33,943 nucleotides of DNA from Peribacillus deserti. Lineage in GTDB: Bacteria; Bacillota; Bacilli; Bacillales; DSM-1321. Under the pieces are notes generated by a model, which saw only the letters and a program-made list of their open reading frames with translations, had not been told where the DNA came from and searched no databases. The position numbers were made by a program, and so were the translations under genes. Every line of letters starts with the position of its first letter. Position 1 is the first letter of the stretch. Positions 23,040 to 30,816 of this stretch are shown here, piece after piece. The stretch spans positions 1 to 33,943 of the forward strand of contig NZ_PGUY01000035.1 in assembly GCF_002863585.1 (NCBI RefSeq), written 5' to 3'.

Positions 23040-23576
23040 ATGAAAACTCTTGTAATTGTTTCCCACCCTAATTTAGAACAATCTCGAATCAACCGCACTT
23101 GGATGCAGGAATTAAAAAAACACAAAGAAATTACGATTCATACTCTTTATCAGGAGTATCCAGATGGGAAAATAAACGTAGCACACGAACAAAGCCTATT
23201 AGAATCCCATGACCGTATTATTCTTCAATTTCCGTTCTACTGGTACAGCACGCCTTCTTTGTTAAAACAATGGCAGGACGAAGTGCTCTCGTACGGCTGG
23301 GCATATGGCGAAGGCGGCGACAAACTTCACGGTAAAGAACTAGGTCTTGCTATTTCAACCTTTGGACCGGAAGATTCTTATCAGTCTACTGGCTATAATC
23401 ATTTTACCATGGAGACCTTAACAACTCCTTTACAGCAAACAAGCAATCTCATTGGCACTAAGTTTTTACCATTGTTTGTGTTGAATGGTGTTATGTATGT
23501 TTCAGAACAAGAACTTGCAGAAAACGCTAAAGCATATGTTGATTATGTTTTCCAGCCATCAAAGAAAGAAGCATAA
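23040..23576 (+). CDS. NAD(P)H-dependent oxidoreductase, flavodoxin-like fold, copy 1
   Basis: A 178-residue FMN/FAD quinone reductase-type protein (Flavodoxin_2, similar to YwrO/KefF/MdaB). It has the phosphate-binding start TLVIVSHPNLEQSRINRTWM and the core LQFPFYWYSTPSLLKQWQDE, then SYGWAYGEGG. Such enzymes give two electrons to quinones or nitro compounds and avoid radical formation. The ATG at 23040 follows AAAGGAG by 8 bases. It has a close paralogue at 23756 and lies behind operator site 3. Confidence 0.92.
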   Translation: MKTLVIVSHPNLEQSRINRTWMQELKKHKEITIHTLYQEYPDGKINVAHEQSLLESHDRIILQFPFYWYSTPSLLKQWQDEVLSYGWAYGEGGDKLHGKELGLAISTFGPEDSYQSTGYNHFTMETLTTPLQQTSNLIGTKFLPLFVLNGVMYVSEQELAENAKAYVDYVFQPSKKEA

Positions 23577-23633
23577 TTTACCCACGTATTATTTAAAGTA
23601 CTGTAAACTCATTGCCTATTGATTTATAACAGT

Positions 23634-23739
23634 AGAAAATCCCCAACTTGCAGATGATGATCTCTTAGTTGAAATGTATAATGGTATTTCTTCCACAGAA
23701 ATACTTGTAAAAGATTACTTATTTTCATATACAAAATAA
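23634..23739 (+). pseudogene. C-terminal gene remnant between the two oxidoreductases
   Basis: A start-less frame reading VENPQLADDDLLVEMYNGIS and on to a TAA near 23739 looks like the tail of a former protein. It has no ribosome binding site and no N-terminal part. Family not recognised. Its end overlaps operator site 4. Confidence 0.3.
23721..23736. promoter_or_regulatory. MarR-type operator, degraded site 4
   Basis: ATTTTCATATACAAAA keeps most positions of the palindrome and lies 20 bp before the second flavodoxin-fold gene. Confidence 0.4.
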
Positions 23740-23755
23740 CTTAAAGGTGACCTAA

Positions 23756-24280
23756 ATGAAAACATTAGTTATTGTAGCCCATCCAAACTTGGAACAATCG
23801 AAGGTAAATAGAACGTGGATGAACCGTCTTCAACAAGAAGAAAATGTAAAGGTCCATAACCTATATGCACATTACCCAACTTTTGAGATTGATATAGAAA
23901 AAGAACAGCAGCTTCTATTGGAGCATGATTGTATCGTTTTGCAATTCCCTTTTTACTGGTACAGTTCACCCGCCTTGTTAAAACAATGGCAGGATTTGGT
24001 TCTCACTTACGGTTGGGCATATGGGTCGGAAGGAACGAAATTGAGTGGAAAAGGCTTTATGTTAGCCATTTCAACAGGCGGGCCAGAAGAAGCCTATCAA
24101 GCTGGAGGATACAATCACTTCAGCATGAGCGAATTAACCAAACCATTCCAGGCAACCGCTAACTTGACCGGCATGAAGTTCTTGCCTACTTTTACGAAGC
24201 AGGGTGTTCGCCTTTTAACTAACGAACAAGTCCTTGAAAGTGCTGAAGAGCTGGTACGGCATCTGAAAAATAACTATTAG
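23756..24280 (+). CDS. NAD(P)H-dependent oxidoreductase, flavodoxin-like fold, copy 2
   Basis: A 174-residue paralogue of 23040-23576 with the same blocks: TLVIVAHPNLEQSKVNRTWM, LQFPFYWYSSPALLKQWQDL and TYGWAYGSEG. The two diverge most in the first third and near the C-terminus. AAAGGTGA lies 5 bases before the ATG. The aldo/keto reductase follows 15 bp downstream, so both are on one transcript. It is probably a quinone or azo/nitro reductase. Confidence 0.92.
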   Translation: MKTLVIVAHPNLEQSKVNRTWMNRLQQEENVKVHNLYAHYPTFEIDIEKEQQLLLEHDCIVLQFPFYWYSSPALLKQWQDLVLTYGWAYGSEGTKLSGKGFMLAISTGGPEEAYQAGGYNHFSMSELTKPFQATANLTGMKFLPTFTKQGVRLLTNEQVLESAEELVRHLKNNY

Positions 24281-24295
24281 AAAAGAGGACTTGTA

Positions 24296-25318
24296 ATGAT
24301 TTATAAATTGTTAGGTAGAAGCGGCTTAAGAGTATCTGAATTAGCTTTAGGTACAATGACGTTCGGGGAAGACTGGGGCTTTGGTGCTTCTAAAGAAGAA
24401 AGCAAAAAAATCTTCAATGCTTTCGTTGAAGCTGGTGGGAATTTTATTGATACGGCTGTTAATTATACTAATGGAACAAGTGAAAAATATGTTGGGGAAT
24501 TTATTCGTGAAAAGCGTGAACAGTTTGTTGTTGCGACTAAATATACACTGAACACTCGTCCACACGATCCAAATGGCGGAGGCAACCATCGAAAAAATCT
24601 CATTCAATCCGTTGAAAAGAGCTTAAAACAGCTTCAGACCGATTATATTGATTTACTTTGGCTTCATGCTTGGGATTTCATGACACCGGTCGAAGAAGTG
24701 ATGCGTGCACTTGACGATCTAGTTCGTTCCGGAAAAATTCTTTATGTAGGAGTCTCGGATACACCTGCTTGGATTGTTTCACAAGCTAATATGCTGTCCA
24801 CTCTCCGTGGATGGACACCGTTTATCGGCTTACAAGTAGAGTACAATTTGTTGCAGAGGACTCCAGAAAGAGATTTATTACCAATGGCACGTGCTTTAGA
24901 TATTGGAGTTACTGCATGGGCACCAGTGGCTGGTGGTGCACTAACGGGAAAATACAGCAATCCTTCATCGGAAAAAGGGAGATTATCTCCTCAAAGTGCA
25001 CGCTTAAATGAAAGGAACCGGGCTATTGCATCAGTTGTGGAAGAAATCGCAAAAGAACTAACAGTTCTCCCTGCCCAAGTTGCAATAAACTGGGTCCGAC
25101 AACAAGCTGGTACAGTCATTCCATTAATTGGTGCAAAACGAGCAGAACAAATGAAAGACAATCTTAGAAGTATGGCTTTCCGTCTTTCAGAAACACATCT
25201 TACCCAATTAGATGAAGCTAGCAAAATTGAGTTGGGATTCCCACATGATTTTCTTGCATCTGAATCTGTTTTAAATGCCATCCATGGAAAAACGTTTGAA
25301 AAGATCGAAAATAGATAA
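24296..25318 (+). CDS. Aldo/keto reductase
   Basis: A 340-residue NADPH-dependent (beta/alpha)8-barrel reductase of aldehydes and ketones. The catalytic tetrad is intact: D52 and Y57 in NFIDTAVNYTNG, K82 in VVATKYTL and H124 in LLWLHAWD. Cofactor-binding residues near PLIGAKRAEQMKDNL are present. It is similar in layout to YrpG/YhdN-type proteins. RBS AGAGGAC lies 5 bases before the ATG. The next gene starts 31 bp after its stop. It likely removes reactive carbonyls made during quinone or lipid stress. Confidence 0.93.
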   Translation: MIYKLLGRSGLRVSELALGTMTFGEDWGFGASKEESKKIFNAFVEAGGNFIDTAVNYTNGTSEKYVGEFIREKREQFVVATKYTLNTRPHDPNGGGNHRKNLIQSVEKSLKQLQTDYIDLLWLHAWDFMTPVEEVMRALDDLVRSGKILYVGVSDTPAWIVSQANMLSTLRGWTPFIGLQVEYNLLQRTPERDLLPMARALDIGVTAWAPVAGGALTGKYSNPSSEKGRLSPQSARLNERNRAIASVVEEIAKELTVLPAQVAINWVRQQAGTVIPLIGAKRAEQMKDNLRSMAFRLSETHLTQLDEASKIELGFPHDFLASESVLNAIHGKTFEKIENR

Positions 25319-25349
25319 TATTGGTTTGCTTGGTAAAGGGGAGAAATCG

Positions 25350-26186
25350 ATGAAGGGGAAAATTTGTTTAATTACTGGTGGTAACTCAGGGATTGGTAAA
25401 GCAACAGCCATAGAATTAGCTAAAAAAGGTGCAACAATTGTTCTATTATGCAGAAATGAGGAACGAGGCAAAAAAGCGATTCAAGATATTATTGAAGTAA
25501 CAGGTAATACCCAAGTAGATCTCATTCTTGCTGATTTATCATCTCAGCTTTCAGTCAAACAAGCCGCAGATCAATTTAAGAAAAAGTATAACAAGTTAGA
25601 TGTTTTAATCAATAATGCAGCAGTCTTTTTAGCAAAACGTTCTGAAACTGAAGATGGAATTGAAACCACATTTGCCACAAACTATTTATCTCATTTTATC
25701 CTTTCCCACCTCTTACTGGAGTCGCTTGAAGCAAGTGGTGAAGGAAGAATTATTAATGTAGCCTCCAAGCACAACGGAATTAAACTGAATTTTGATGACC
25801 TTATGATCAAACAAAATTATACTTTTTTCAAAGCAGTAGGTCCTACTAAATTAGGTTTAATTTTATTTACTAAGGAATTTTCAAAGAGGCTTGATGGAAA
25901 GTGTGTTACCGTTAACAGCCTGCATCCAGGAATTATCCGCACTAATCTTATGAATGACATGCCTTGGATCCTACGGACGATATTCAAATCATTCTCAACT
26001 AATCCAAAAAAAGGTGCGGTTACACCAGTCTATCTTGCTTCCTCCCCTGATGTTCTTGGCGTTAGCGGTAAATTCTTTGTTAACTGCAAAGAAACAAAAA
26101 CTAATGAGGCTGCAAATGACCAGGATTCTGCCCGGGAATTATGGAATATCAGTATGAGCTTAATCAAGCCTGGAATCCTCTTTTAG
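25350..26186 (+). CDS. SDR-family oxidoreductase 2 with catalytic Tyr replaced
   Basis: A 278-residue protein of the retinol-dehydrogenase-like SDR group. It has a normal cofactor loop (TGGNSGIGKA, residues 9-18), NNAA (88-91) and the catalytic serine region INVASKHNG (S139). In relatives the active site reads AYxxSKLAN; here it is KAVGPTKLGL, so K167 is kept but the tyrosine position (163) is valine, encoded GTA. Classical SDR chemistry should be weak or absent unless Y157 substitutes. The ATG at 25350 follows AAAGGGGAG by 6 bases; an upstream start would overlap the aldo/keto reductase gene. Probably last gene of the MarR-linked transcript. Confidence 0.88.
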   Translation: MKGKICLITGGNSGIGKATAIELAKKGATIVLLCRNEERGKKAIQDIIEVTGNTQVDLILADLSSQLSVKQAADQFKKKYNKLDVLINNAAVFLAKRSETEDGIETTFATNYLSHFILSHLLLESLEASGEGRIINVASKHNGIKLNFDDLMIKQNYTFFKAVGPTKLGLILFTKEFSKRLDGKCVTVNSLHPGIIRTNLMNDMPWILRTIFKSFSTNPKKGAVTPVYLASSPDVLGVSGKFFVNCKETKTNEAANDQDSARELWNISMSLIKPGILF

Positions 26187-26323
26187 GGGCACAACGGTTT
26201 TTGGGTTTTAGATCATCTTTGACTGTAGGGATTTGCCTTGACATTAAATCGAGCCCCCTCCCTATCGTTGAAAATATTCAGCAGGAAATGTGGCCTGTTT
26301 AAAATTTCCTCTTTAAAAATACC

Positions 26324-26354
26324 TTGACCTAAACTTAGGTTTAGTCTGTATCTT
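26324..26354 (+). promoter_or_regulatory. MerR-type promoter with operator dyad
   Basis: TTGACC (26324-26329) and TATCTT (26349-26354) are 19 bp apart. Within the spacer lies the perfect dyad CTAAAC-TTAG-GTTTAG (26329-26344). Long spacers over a dyad are the hallmark of promoters activated by MerR regulators, and this sequence resembles those of AdhR-type aldehyde sensors. Confidence 0.75.
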
Positions 26355-26396
26355 TTTAATTGTACTAATCAAAATAAACATTGGAGGAAATAAAAT

Positions 26397-27107
26397 ATGA
26401 CAAAATTCGCTTTTGTAACAGGTGCTAATAAAGGTATTGGCAATGAGATTGTCCGCCAATTAGCAGAAAAAAGTTATCACGTATTTTTAGGTGCCCGTAA
26501 TGAAGAACTCGGACAAAAAGCTGTACAATCCTTAGGCTTTTCGAATGTTTCATTTGTTCAAGTTGATATTTCAGACACACAATCCATTCAAAACTCAAAA
26601 AATAAAATCCTTGAAGTTACAGATCACTTAGATTTGTTAATTAATAACGCTGGGATTGCACTCGATTTCGGTATATTGCCTAGTGAATTAACATTAGAAA
26701 CCCTGCGTCAAGAATTTGATGTTAACTTCTTTGGAACTTTTCAAATGATCCAAACCTTTTTACCACTAGTGAAAAAATCTCAGGGTGGGAAAATTGTAAA
26801 CGTCACTACAGACATGGCTTCGCAAACGATGTTTGACAATGGTCAAGCTGGACAACTTAATATATTAGGCTATAATTCATCAAAAACTGCTGTAAATTCT
26901 TTAACATTAACCTTTGGTAAAGAATTTGGTACTAACGGACCTGAAATATTAGGTGTTACACCTGGTTTTACCACTACTGACCTTAATGGAAATGCTCCAG
27001 GAGGAAAAACAACTGCGGAAGGTGCACAAATCATTGTAAAATACGCCTTAAGCCAAACAAATTATAATGGTAAAATTCTTGATAAAAATGGAATTATTCC
27101 TTGGTAA
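26397..27107 (+). CDS. SDR-family oxidoreductase 3 (carbonyl-reductase-like)
   Basis: A 236-residue short-chain dehydrogenase with a complete classical set: TGANKGIG (residues 8-15), NNAG (83-86) and the catalytic YNSSK (Y159, K163). The expected serine position is threonine-rich (NVTTDMAS). It closely follows the CBR/YueD-like pattern of carbonyl reductases. GGAGG lies 9 bases before the ATG. It has its own MerR-type promoter and is followed by the remains of a MerR gene, so it was probably aldehyde-induced. It is not behind a MarR-type operator. Confidence 0.92.
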   Translation: MTKFAFVTGANKGIGNEIVRQLAEKSYHVFLGARNEELGQKAVQSLGFSNVSFVQVDISDTQSIQNSKNKILEVTDHLDLLINNAGIALDFGILPSELTLETLRQEFDVNFFGTFQMIQTFLPLVKKSQGGKIVNVTTDMASQTMFDNGQAGQLNILGYNSSKTAVNSLTLTFGKEFGTNGPEILGVTPGFTTTDLNGNAPGGKTTAEGAQIIVKYALSQTNYNGKILDKNGIIPW

Positions 27108-27223
27108 TACAATAAGTGAAATACTATTTGACAAGTTGCAAAAATAAATCCTTTGTCCATTTCTCAATTACGCTACTATCATAGTCAAGGTCAAGGACTG
27201 TTCCCCTTTCTCAAAAGAACTGA

Positions 27224-27472
27224 AAAAGGGGAACGAGTTTTGACGAAGTTGCACTTGAATTTCTGAGAATTGTTTTTTGTTTAGAAAATACCGGGATGCC
27301 AATCAAGGACATTAAACAATTTGTAGATTGGTCAATGACTGGGGATGAGACCCTCCCTAGACGATTAGAAATGATGAAACAACAAGAAATCAATGTTCTA
27401 CAACAAATTCGTGATACCAAAGAAAGTTTAATAAAAATTCAACAAAAAATTGCAAGACTTGAACGTAGATAA
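27224..27472 (+). pseudogene. N-terminally truncated MerR-family regulator
   Basis: An open frame of 82 codons without a start, after a TGA at 27221. It reads DEVALEFLRIVFCLENTGMP, then IKDIKQFVDWSMTGDE, then a coiled-coil tail (QQEINVLQQIRDTKESL) typical of AdhR-like MerR proteins. The winged-helix DNA-binding part that should precede it is missing. The nearby SDR has a MerR-type promoter, so this is probably its lost activator. Some other MerR protein could now serve the promoter. Confidence 0.8.
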
Positions 27473-27486
27473 AAAAATGAAAAATA

Positions 27487-27510
27487 AACCAACGTACACG
27501 TTTGGTTTTT
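27487..27510 (+). terminator. Terminator after the MerR remnant
   Basis: AACCAACGT and ACGTTTGGTT form the stem with a 2-base gap, followed by T-rich sequence. The core resembles the CTAACG palindrome family and may have arisen from it. Confidence 0.55.
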
Positions 27511-27675
27511 CTGCAAAATTTTGAAGATGTCTTTTAATACCAAATTAATCCAGTGACCCGTAAGTGGATAGGGATTGCCGAACTCTATTCAGATGCCATT
27601 TATTGCAAAACAAACCATTCACACACACAGAAAGGTTCTTAAATTTTAATTCAATATTTAGGACTGAACTGTATT

Positions 27676-28572
27676 TTATCTATTCCAAAATAATTTTGCT
27701 TCTTCCTCAAGTGTTTTTAATCTTTTATAATAATCCGGAAATTCATTAAGATGAGCTAGTGCAATTTTCCCTGTAATAATAGGATCATCCCCAGTAACAT
27801 TCGTTTGGCTGGACAGTTTTCCATGTTCAAGTTCAGTATTTACTCCCATCCAAAACTCATTTAAATCAAATTTACTTTTATTAAAATCAATGCCTAAAAG
27901 TAAAGCTATTGCAGAGGCTTCCTCTTTAGAAAAGCCAGTTTTTACGTTGCTTGAATTAATAATTGGAGTCCTATTCGGATATTTGTTATCTGTATTCATG
28001 TTTCTTGTATGAATATAGGGCATTCCATAGTCAGAATGGCGTTCCGCAGCTAATGCATCTGCTTTAGTTACATGAACCGTCCCCAATGGATGTTGTGGCG
28101 GGGCATATATGGAGTAAAGTTTTAATGGGATATTACCTGTGTTGGTTACATTACGCCAAGTTCCGGCCGGGATCATAATAGCTGAATCATCATAGACTTT
28201 TCTAACAAAGTTTAAAAGATCTTTTCTCTTCCCCATTTGAACAGTTCCTTGACCTTGTTCAACACGTAAAAATTGGTCTACTTTAGGATGAATCTCTAAA
28301 CCGATATCTTCTCCAACTTTAAGACTCATTAATGTCACTTGCAAATGATTTCCTGTCCATAAAGCAGTACGATAGGTATTGTTTTGCTTCGCAGCCTCAT
28401 TGATATTGACTACAAATGGTCCAGTCCCATAATCTTTTAAATGAATATTTCTTTCCTTTGATTCATAAGCTCGGTAATTGGGCTGCCTTACATTGCTATA
28501 CATTGGTACATTAACATAATAAGGATTTTGATATTGATAAAGGTTTGTGTACAAACTTGGAGCATCGCACAT
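27676..28572 (-). CDS. Cupin protein with C-terminal DUF5661-like domain
   Basis: A 298-residue two-domain protein. Residues about 70-165 are a single cupin barrel with motif 1 as GLEIHPKVDQFLRVEQGQG (H95, Q100, E105) and motif 2 around IPAGTWRNVTNTG. Residues about 218-292 (FSKEEASAIALLLGIDFNKS to NEFPDYYKRLKTLEEEAK) resemble the DUF5661 helical domain. The first 35 residues are tyrosine-, asparagine- and proline-rich like spore-coat leaders. AAGGAG lies before the ATG. It is monocistronic. The function is unknown; a coat or metal-binding role is only a guess. Confidence 0.82.
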   Translation of the reverse strand: MCDAPSLYTNLYQYQNPYYVNVPMYSNVRQPNYRAYESKERNIHLKDYGTGPFVVNINEAAKQNNTYRTALWTGNHLQVTLMSLKVGEDIGLEIHPKVDQFLRVEQGQGTVQMGKRKDLLNFVRKVYDDSAIMIPAGTWRNVTNTGNIPLKLYSIYAPPQHPLGTVHVTKADALAAERHSDYGMPYIHTRNMNTDNKYPNRTPIINSSNVKTGFSKEEASAIALLLGIDFNKSKFDLNEFWMGVNTELEHGKLSSQTNVTGDDPIITGKIALAHLNEFPDYYKRLKTLEEEAKLFWNR

Positions 28573-28726
28573 TTATCTAAACTCCTTCATAGACTTAATG
28601 AATTATCCTATGCACTATGTTAAAGGGATGTTATATTCAGGTTAACCTATACGAACATTTCTATCTGAAACAAAGAAATCGCAGTTGAAAGTCCCCAGCA
28701 AAACTCCTCAAGGTACTCCTTTTGAA
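28573..28726. other. Intergenic, no gene seen
   Basis: Leader of the cupin gene. I see no strong promoter and no structured element. Confidence 0.3.
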
Positions 28727-28760
28727 CTGACGCACCCGCTTGTTTAAGTACAATTTTTCA
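28727..28760. repeat. REP-like element CTGACGCACCCGCTTG with TTAAGTACA tail
   Basis: A diverged palindrome followed by TTTAAGTACAATTTTTCACG, matching the tail at 20372. Confidence 0.55.
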
Positions 28761-28849
28761 CGAAGTGGTTTTCTACCTCTAGATAAACGCGTAAAATTTT
28801 TGTTATTAACACACGCAATGTGTTCCAATGTATATTTAATGTAAAGATA

Positions 28850-28878
28850 TTGTTAACTTAATTCCTTATCATTGTAAT
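28850..28878 (+). promoter_or_regulatory. SigA-like promoter, possibly for chrA
   Basis: TTGTTA (28850-28855), a 17-bp spacer and TGTAAT (28873-28878). The chrA start is 368 bp away, so the leader would be long. Confidence 0.4.
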
Positions 28879-28904
28879 AACAAATTTTATAAAATACACT
28901 TTTG

Positions 28905-28921
28905 ATATCGATTACCGATAT
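28905..28921. promoter_or_regulatory. Perfect inverted repeat ATATCG-ATTAC-CGATAT
   Basis: A 6-5-6 palindrome about 27 bp after the -10 box above, followed by the similar half TTGATATTC. The position suits a repressor-binding site. The regulator is unknown. Confidence 0.45.
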
Positions 28922-29245
28922 TGATATTCAAGAAATTTTGGAGGATAAAGTTCTAAGGAAATATTTCTCAGATTCATTCAGATAAACACTTACACCACGT
29001 ATGGAAACATTCTATTTTTGGTGTATGGATACTCATAGAACTTTAAGTGTAGCATCAGTGCAGGCACCCTCTACCCTATTCTTCACTCTATGGAGTCTGA
29101 TGAGCTACTTAAAAAGAAGAAAAGAAAGTAGATGGATCCACAAATATTATTCAAACACCGAGAGAGGTAATAAGGTTCTAAATAAGCAAGAAATAAAGCG
29201 TATGAACTCTTTTAAGAAATTAAAGATTTGGAAAGGGAGGATATA
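28922..29245. other. Leader region before chrA
   Basis: About 320 bp with no convincing gene. An open frame at 29001-29246 lacks a ribosome binding site and has no recognisable motif. Confidence 0.35.
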
Positions 29246-30439
29246 ATGAAGAACAACAGAGAAAAAGGAACTCTATCATCTCTTTTAGAAATACTTATGG
29301 TTTCCAGCAGACTAGGTTTAACTTCTTTTGGGGGACCAATTGCACACCTTGGCTACTTTCATAATGAATATGTACGCAAAAGAAAGTGGATGGATGAAAA
29401 AAGCTATGCTGATTTAGTTGCTCTTTGTCAGTTCTTGCCTGGTCCAGCTAGTAGCCAAGTAGGTATTGGGATCGGAGTTATGCGGGGAGGAATTTTGGGT
29501 GGTATAGTTTCTTTTATTGGATTTACACTTCCTTCTGTTGTAGCAATGATTACTTATGCGATTATTCTCCAAGGACTGGATGTGGGAGATGTAGGCTGGA
29601 TACATGGTTTAAAAATTGTAGCAGTGGCAGTAGTTGCTCATGCTGTATTGGGAATGGCGAATAATCTAACTCCTGACTTGAAAAGAAAAGCGATTGCTTT
29701 ATTTGCATTGATTGGAACTCTGATGTGGCAAACACCATTTACTCAAGTTGGAGTTATTATCATATCTGCGTTGGTTGGCTTTCTTATTTATAGACATCAT
29801 ACTGATAACAATGATCCCAAAATACAATTTCCAGTATCCAATGGTTTCGCAGTTACTTGTTTAGTTCTATTTTTTGGCTTACTTATCCTTCTACCGATAT
29901 TGAGAGAAGTCACCTCTTTAAACTGGATTGCAATGTTTGATAGTTTTTATCGTTCAGGTTCCTTAGTTTTTGGAGGCGGACATGTCGTTTTACCTTTGCT
30001 TCAAGGGGAATTTGTCCCTACTGGGTGGCTTAACAAGGACGAATTCTTGGCGGGCTACGGTGCTGCACAAGCTGTTCCTGGTCCTTTATTTACATTTGCT
30101 GCTTACCTCGGAGCTGTTATAAATGGATGGAAAGGTGGGGTATTAGCAACATTCGCAATTTTCTTGCCAGCATTTTTACTCATACTGGGTTCTTTACCAT
30201 TTTGGGATTCATTACGTCGGAACCCCAAAATAAAAGGGGCGTTAATGGGAGTAAATGCTGCAGTTGTGGGAATTTTAATTGCAGCATTTTACCAACCAAT
30301 TTGGACAAGCTCGATACTTGCTCCCATTGATTTTGCTTTTGCAGCGATATTATTTAGCATGTTAGTGTATTGGAAATTACCTCCATGGGTCATAGTTGTG
30401 ACTGGGGCAATTGGCGGCTCCCTTATGGCATTAATTTAA
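29246..30439 (+). CDS. chrA: Chromate transporter ChrA (CHR family, long two-domain form)
   Basis: A 397-residue membrane protein made of two homologous halves, as in the long-chain CHR family that exports chromate. The first half shows TSFGGPIAHLGYFHNEYV (residues 27-44) and CQFLPGPASSQVGIGIG. The second half shows the matching VFGGGHVVLPLLQGEFV and AAQAVPGPLFTFAAYLGA. The ATG at 29246 follows GGGAGG by 5 bases. It stands alone, with a strong terminator after it. An inverted repeat upstream may be its operator. CHR members may move other oxyanions, so chromate is the family-based call. Confidence 0.93.
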   Translation: MKNNREKGTLSSLLEILMVSSRLGLTSFGGPIAHLGYFHNEYVRKRKWMDEKSYADLVALCQFLPGPASSQVGIGIGVMRGGILGGIVSFIGFTLPSVVAMITYAIILQGLDVGDVGWIHGLKIVAVAVVAHAVLGMANNLTPDLKRKAIALFALIGTLMWQTPFTQVGVIIISALVGFLIYRHHTDNNDPKIQFPVSNGFAVTCLVLFFGLLILLPILREVTSLNWIAMFDSFYRSGSLVFGGGHVVLPLLQGEFVPTGWLNKDEFLAGYGAAQAVPGPLFTFAAYLGAVINGWKGGVLATFAIFLPAFLLILGSLPFWDSLRRNPKIKGALMGVNAAVVGILIAAFYQPIWTSSILAPIDFAFAAILFSMLVYWKLPPWVIVVTGAIGGSLMALI

Positions 30440-30443
30440 TGAA

Positions 30444-30479
30444 AAGAGGACTATCCCTACTCGATTGTCCTCTTTTTTT
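30444..30479 (+). terminator. Terminator of chrA
   Basis: AAGAGGAC pairs with GTCCTCTT around a 15-base loop, followed by T5. It lies just past the stop. Confidence 0.88.
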
Positions 30480-30485
30480 GGTTTA

Positions 30486-30604
30486 TAAATAATAAGTCCA
30501 AGATGCTTATTAACTAACCTGCTCTTTAGTAAACTTTTCTACCCTTTTCATCAAAGAATAGTCGGTAAGAGTAGTGCACATGTTATTAGACTAACGCATC
30601 CGTT
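30486..30604. repeat. Paired REP-like element (BIME-like), copy 2
   Basis: Almost identical to 18831-18951 through CTAACGCA, then diverging (TCCGTTCCTTCACAATC). It sits right behind the chrA terminator, whereas copy 1 sits shortly behind the GlsB-gene terminator. Confidence 0.8.
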
Positions 30605-30816
30605 CCTTCACAATCTTAAAAGAAGTTGCCAGTATAACAGTTCCGTTCCGTTCTTTAATTCTTCCATAACTAAGAAAGTATAAAGAACAATAAAGAAAAA
30701 AGCCGCCAAACATGGCCGCAGTATCTTAAAAAATCTTTTGTGTGTAACAAGAAAGAGATTTCTAGTTTTAAAGGTATATTTTAATTCAAGCACAAAACAA
30801 CCTTTTTTTGCAATGC
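30605..30816. other. Intergenic with GC-rich palindrome
   Basis: GCCGCCAAACATGGCCGC near 30702-30719 forms a short stem. No gene is convincing here; a 61-codon minus-strand frame has no ribosome binding site. Confidence 0.35.

Noticed and set aside
29001-29246. 81-codon plus-strand frame before chrA
   Set aside because: No ribosome binding site, no motif, and it runs up to the chrA start; more likely leader sequence.
30608-30793. 61-codon minus-strand hydrophobic frame
   Set aside because: No site and low-complexity sequence; it overlaps a palindrome in a repeat-rich gap.
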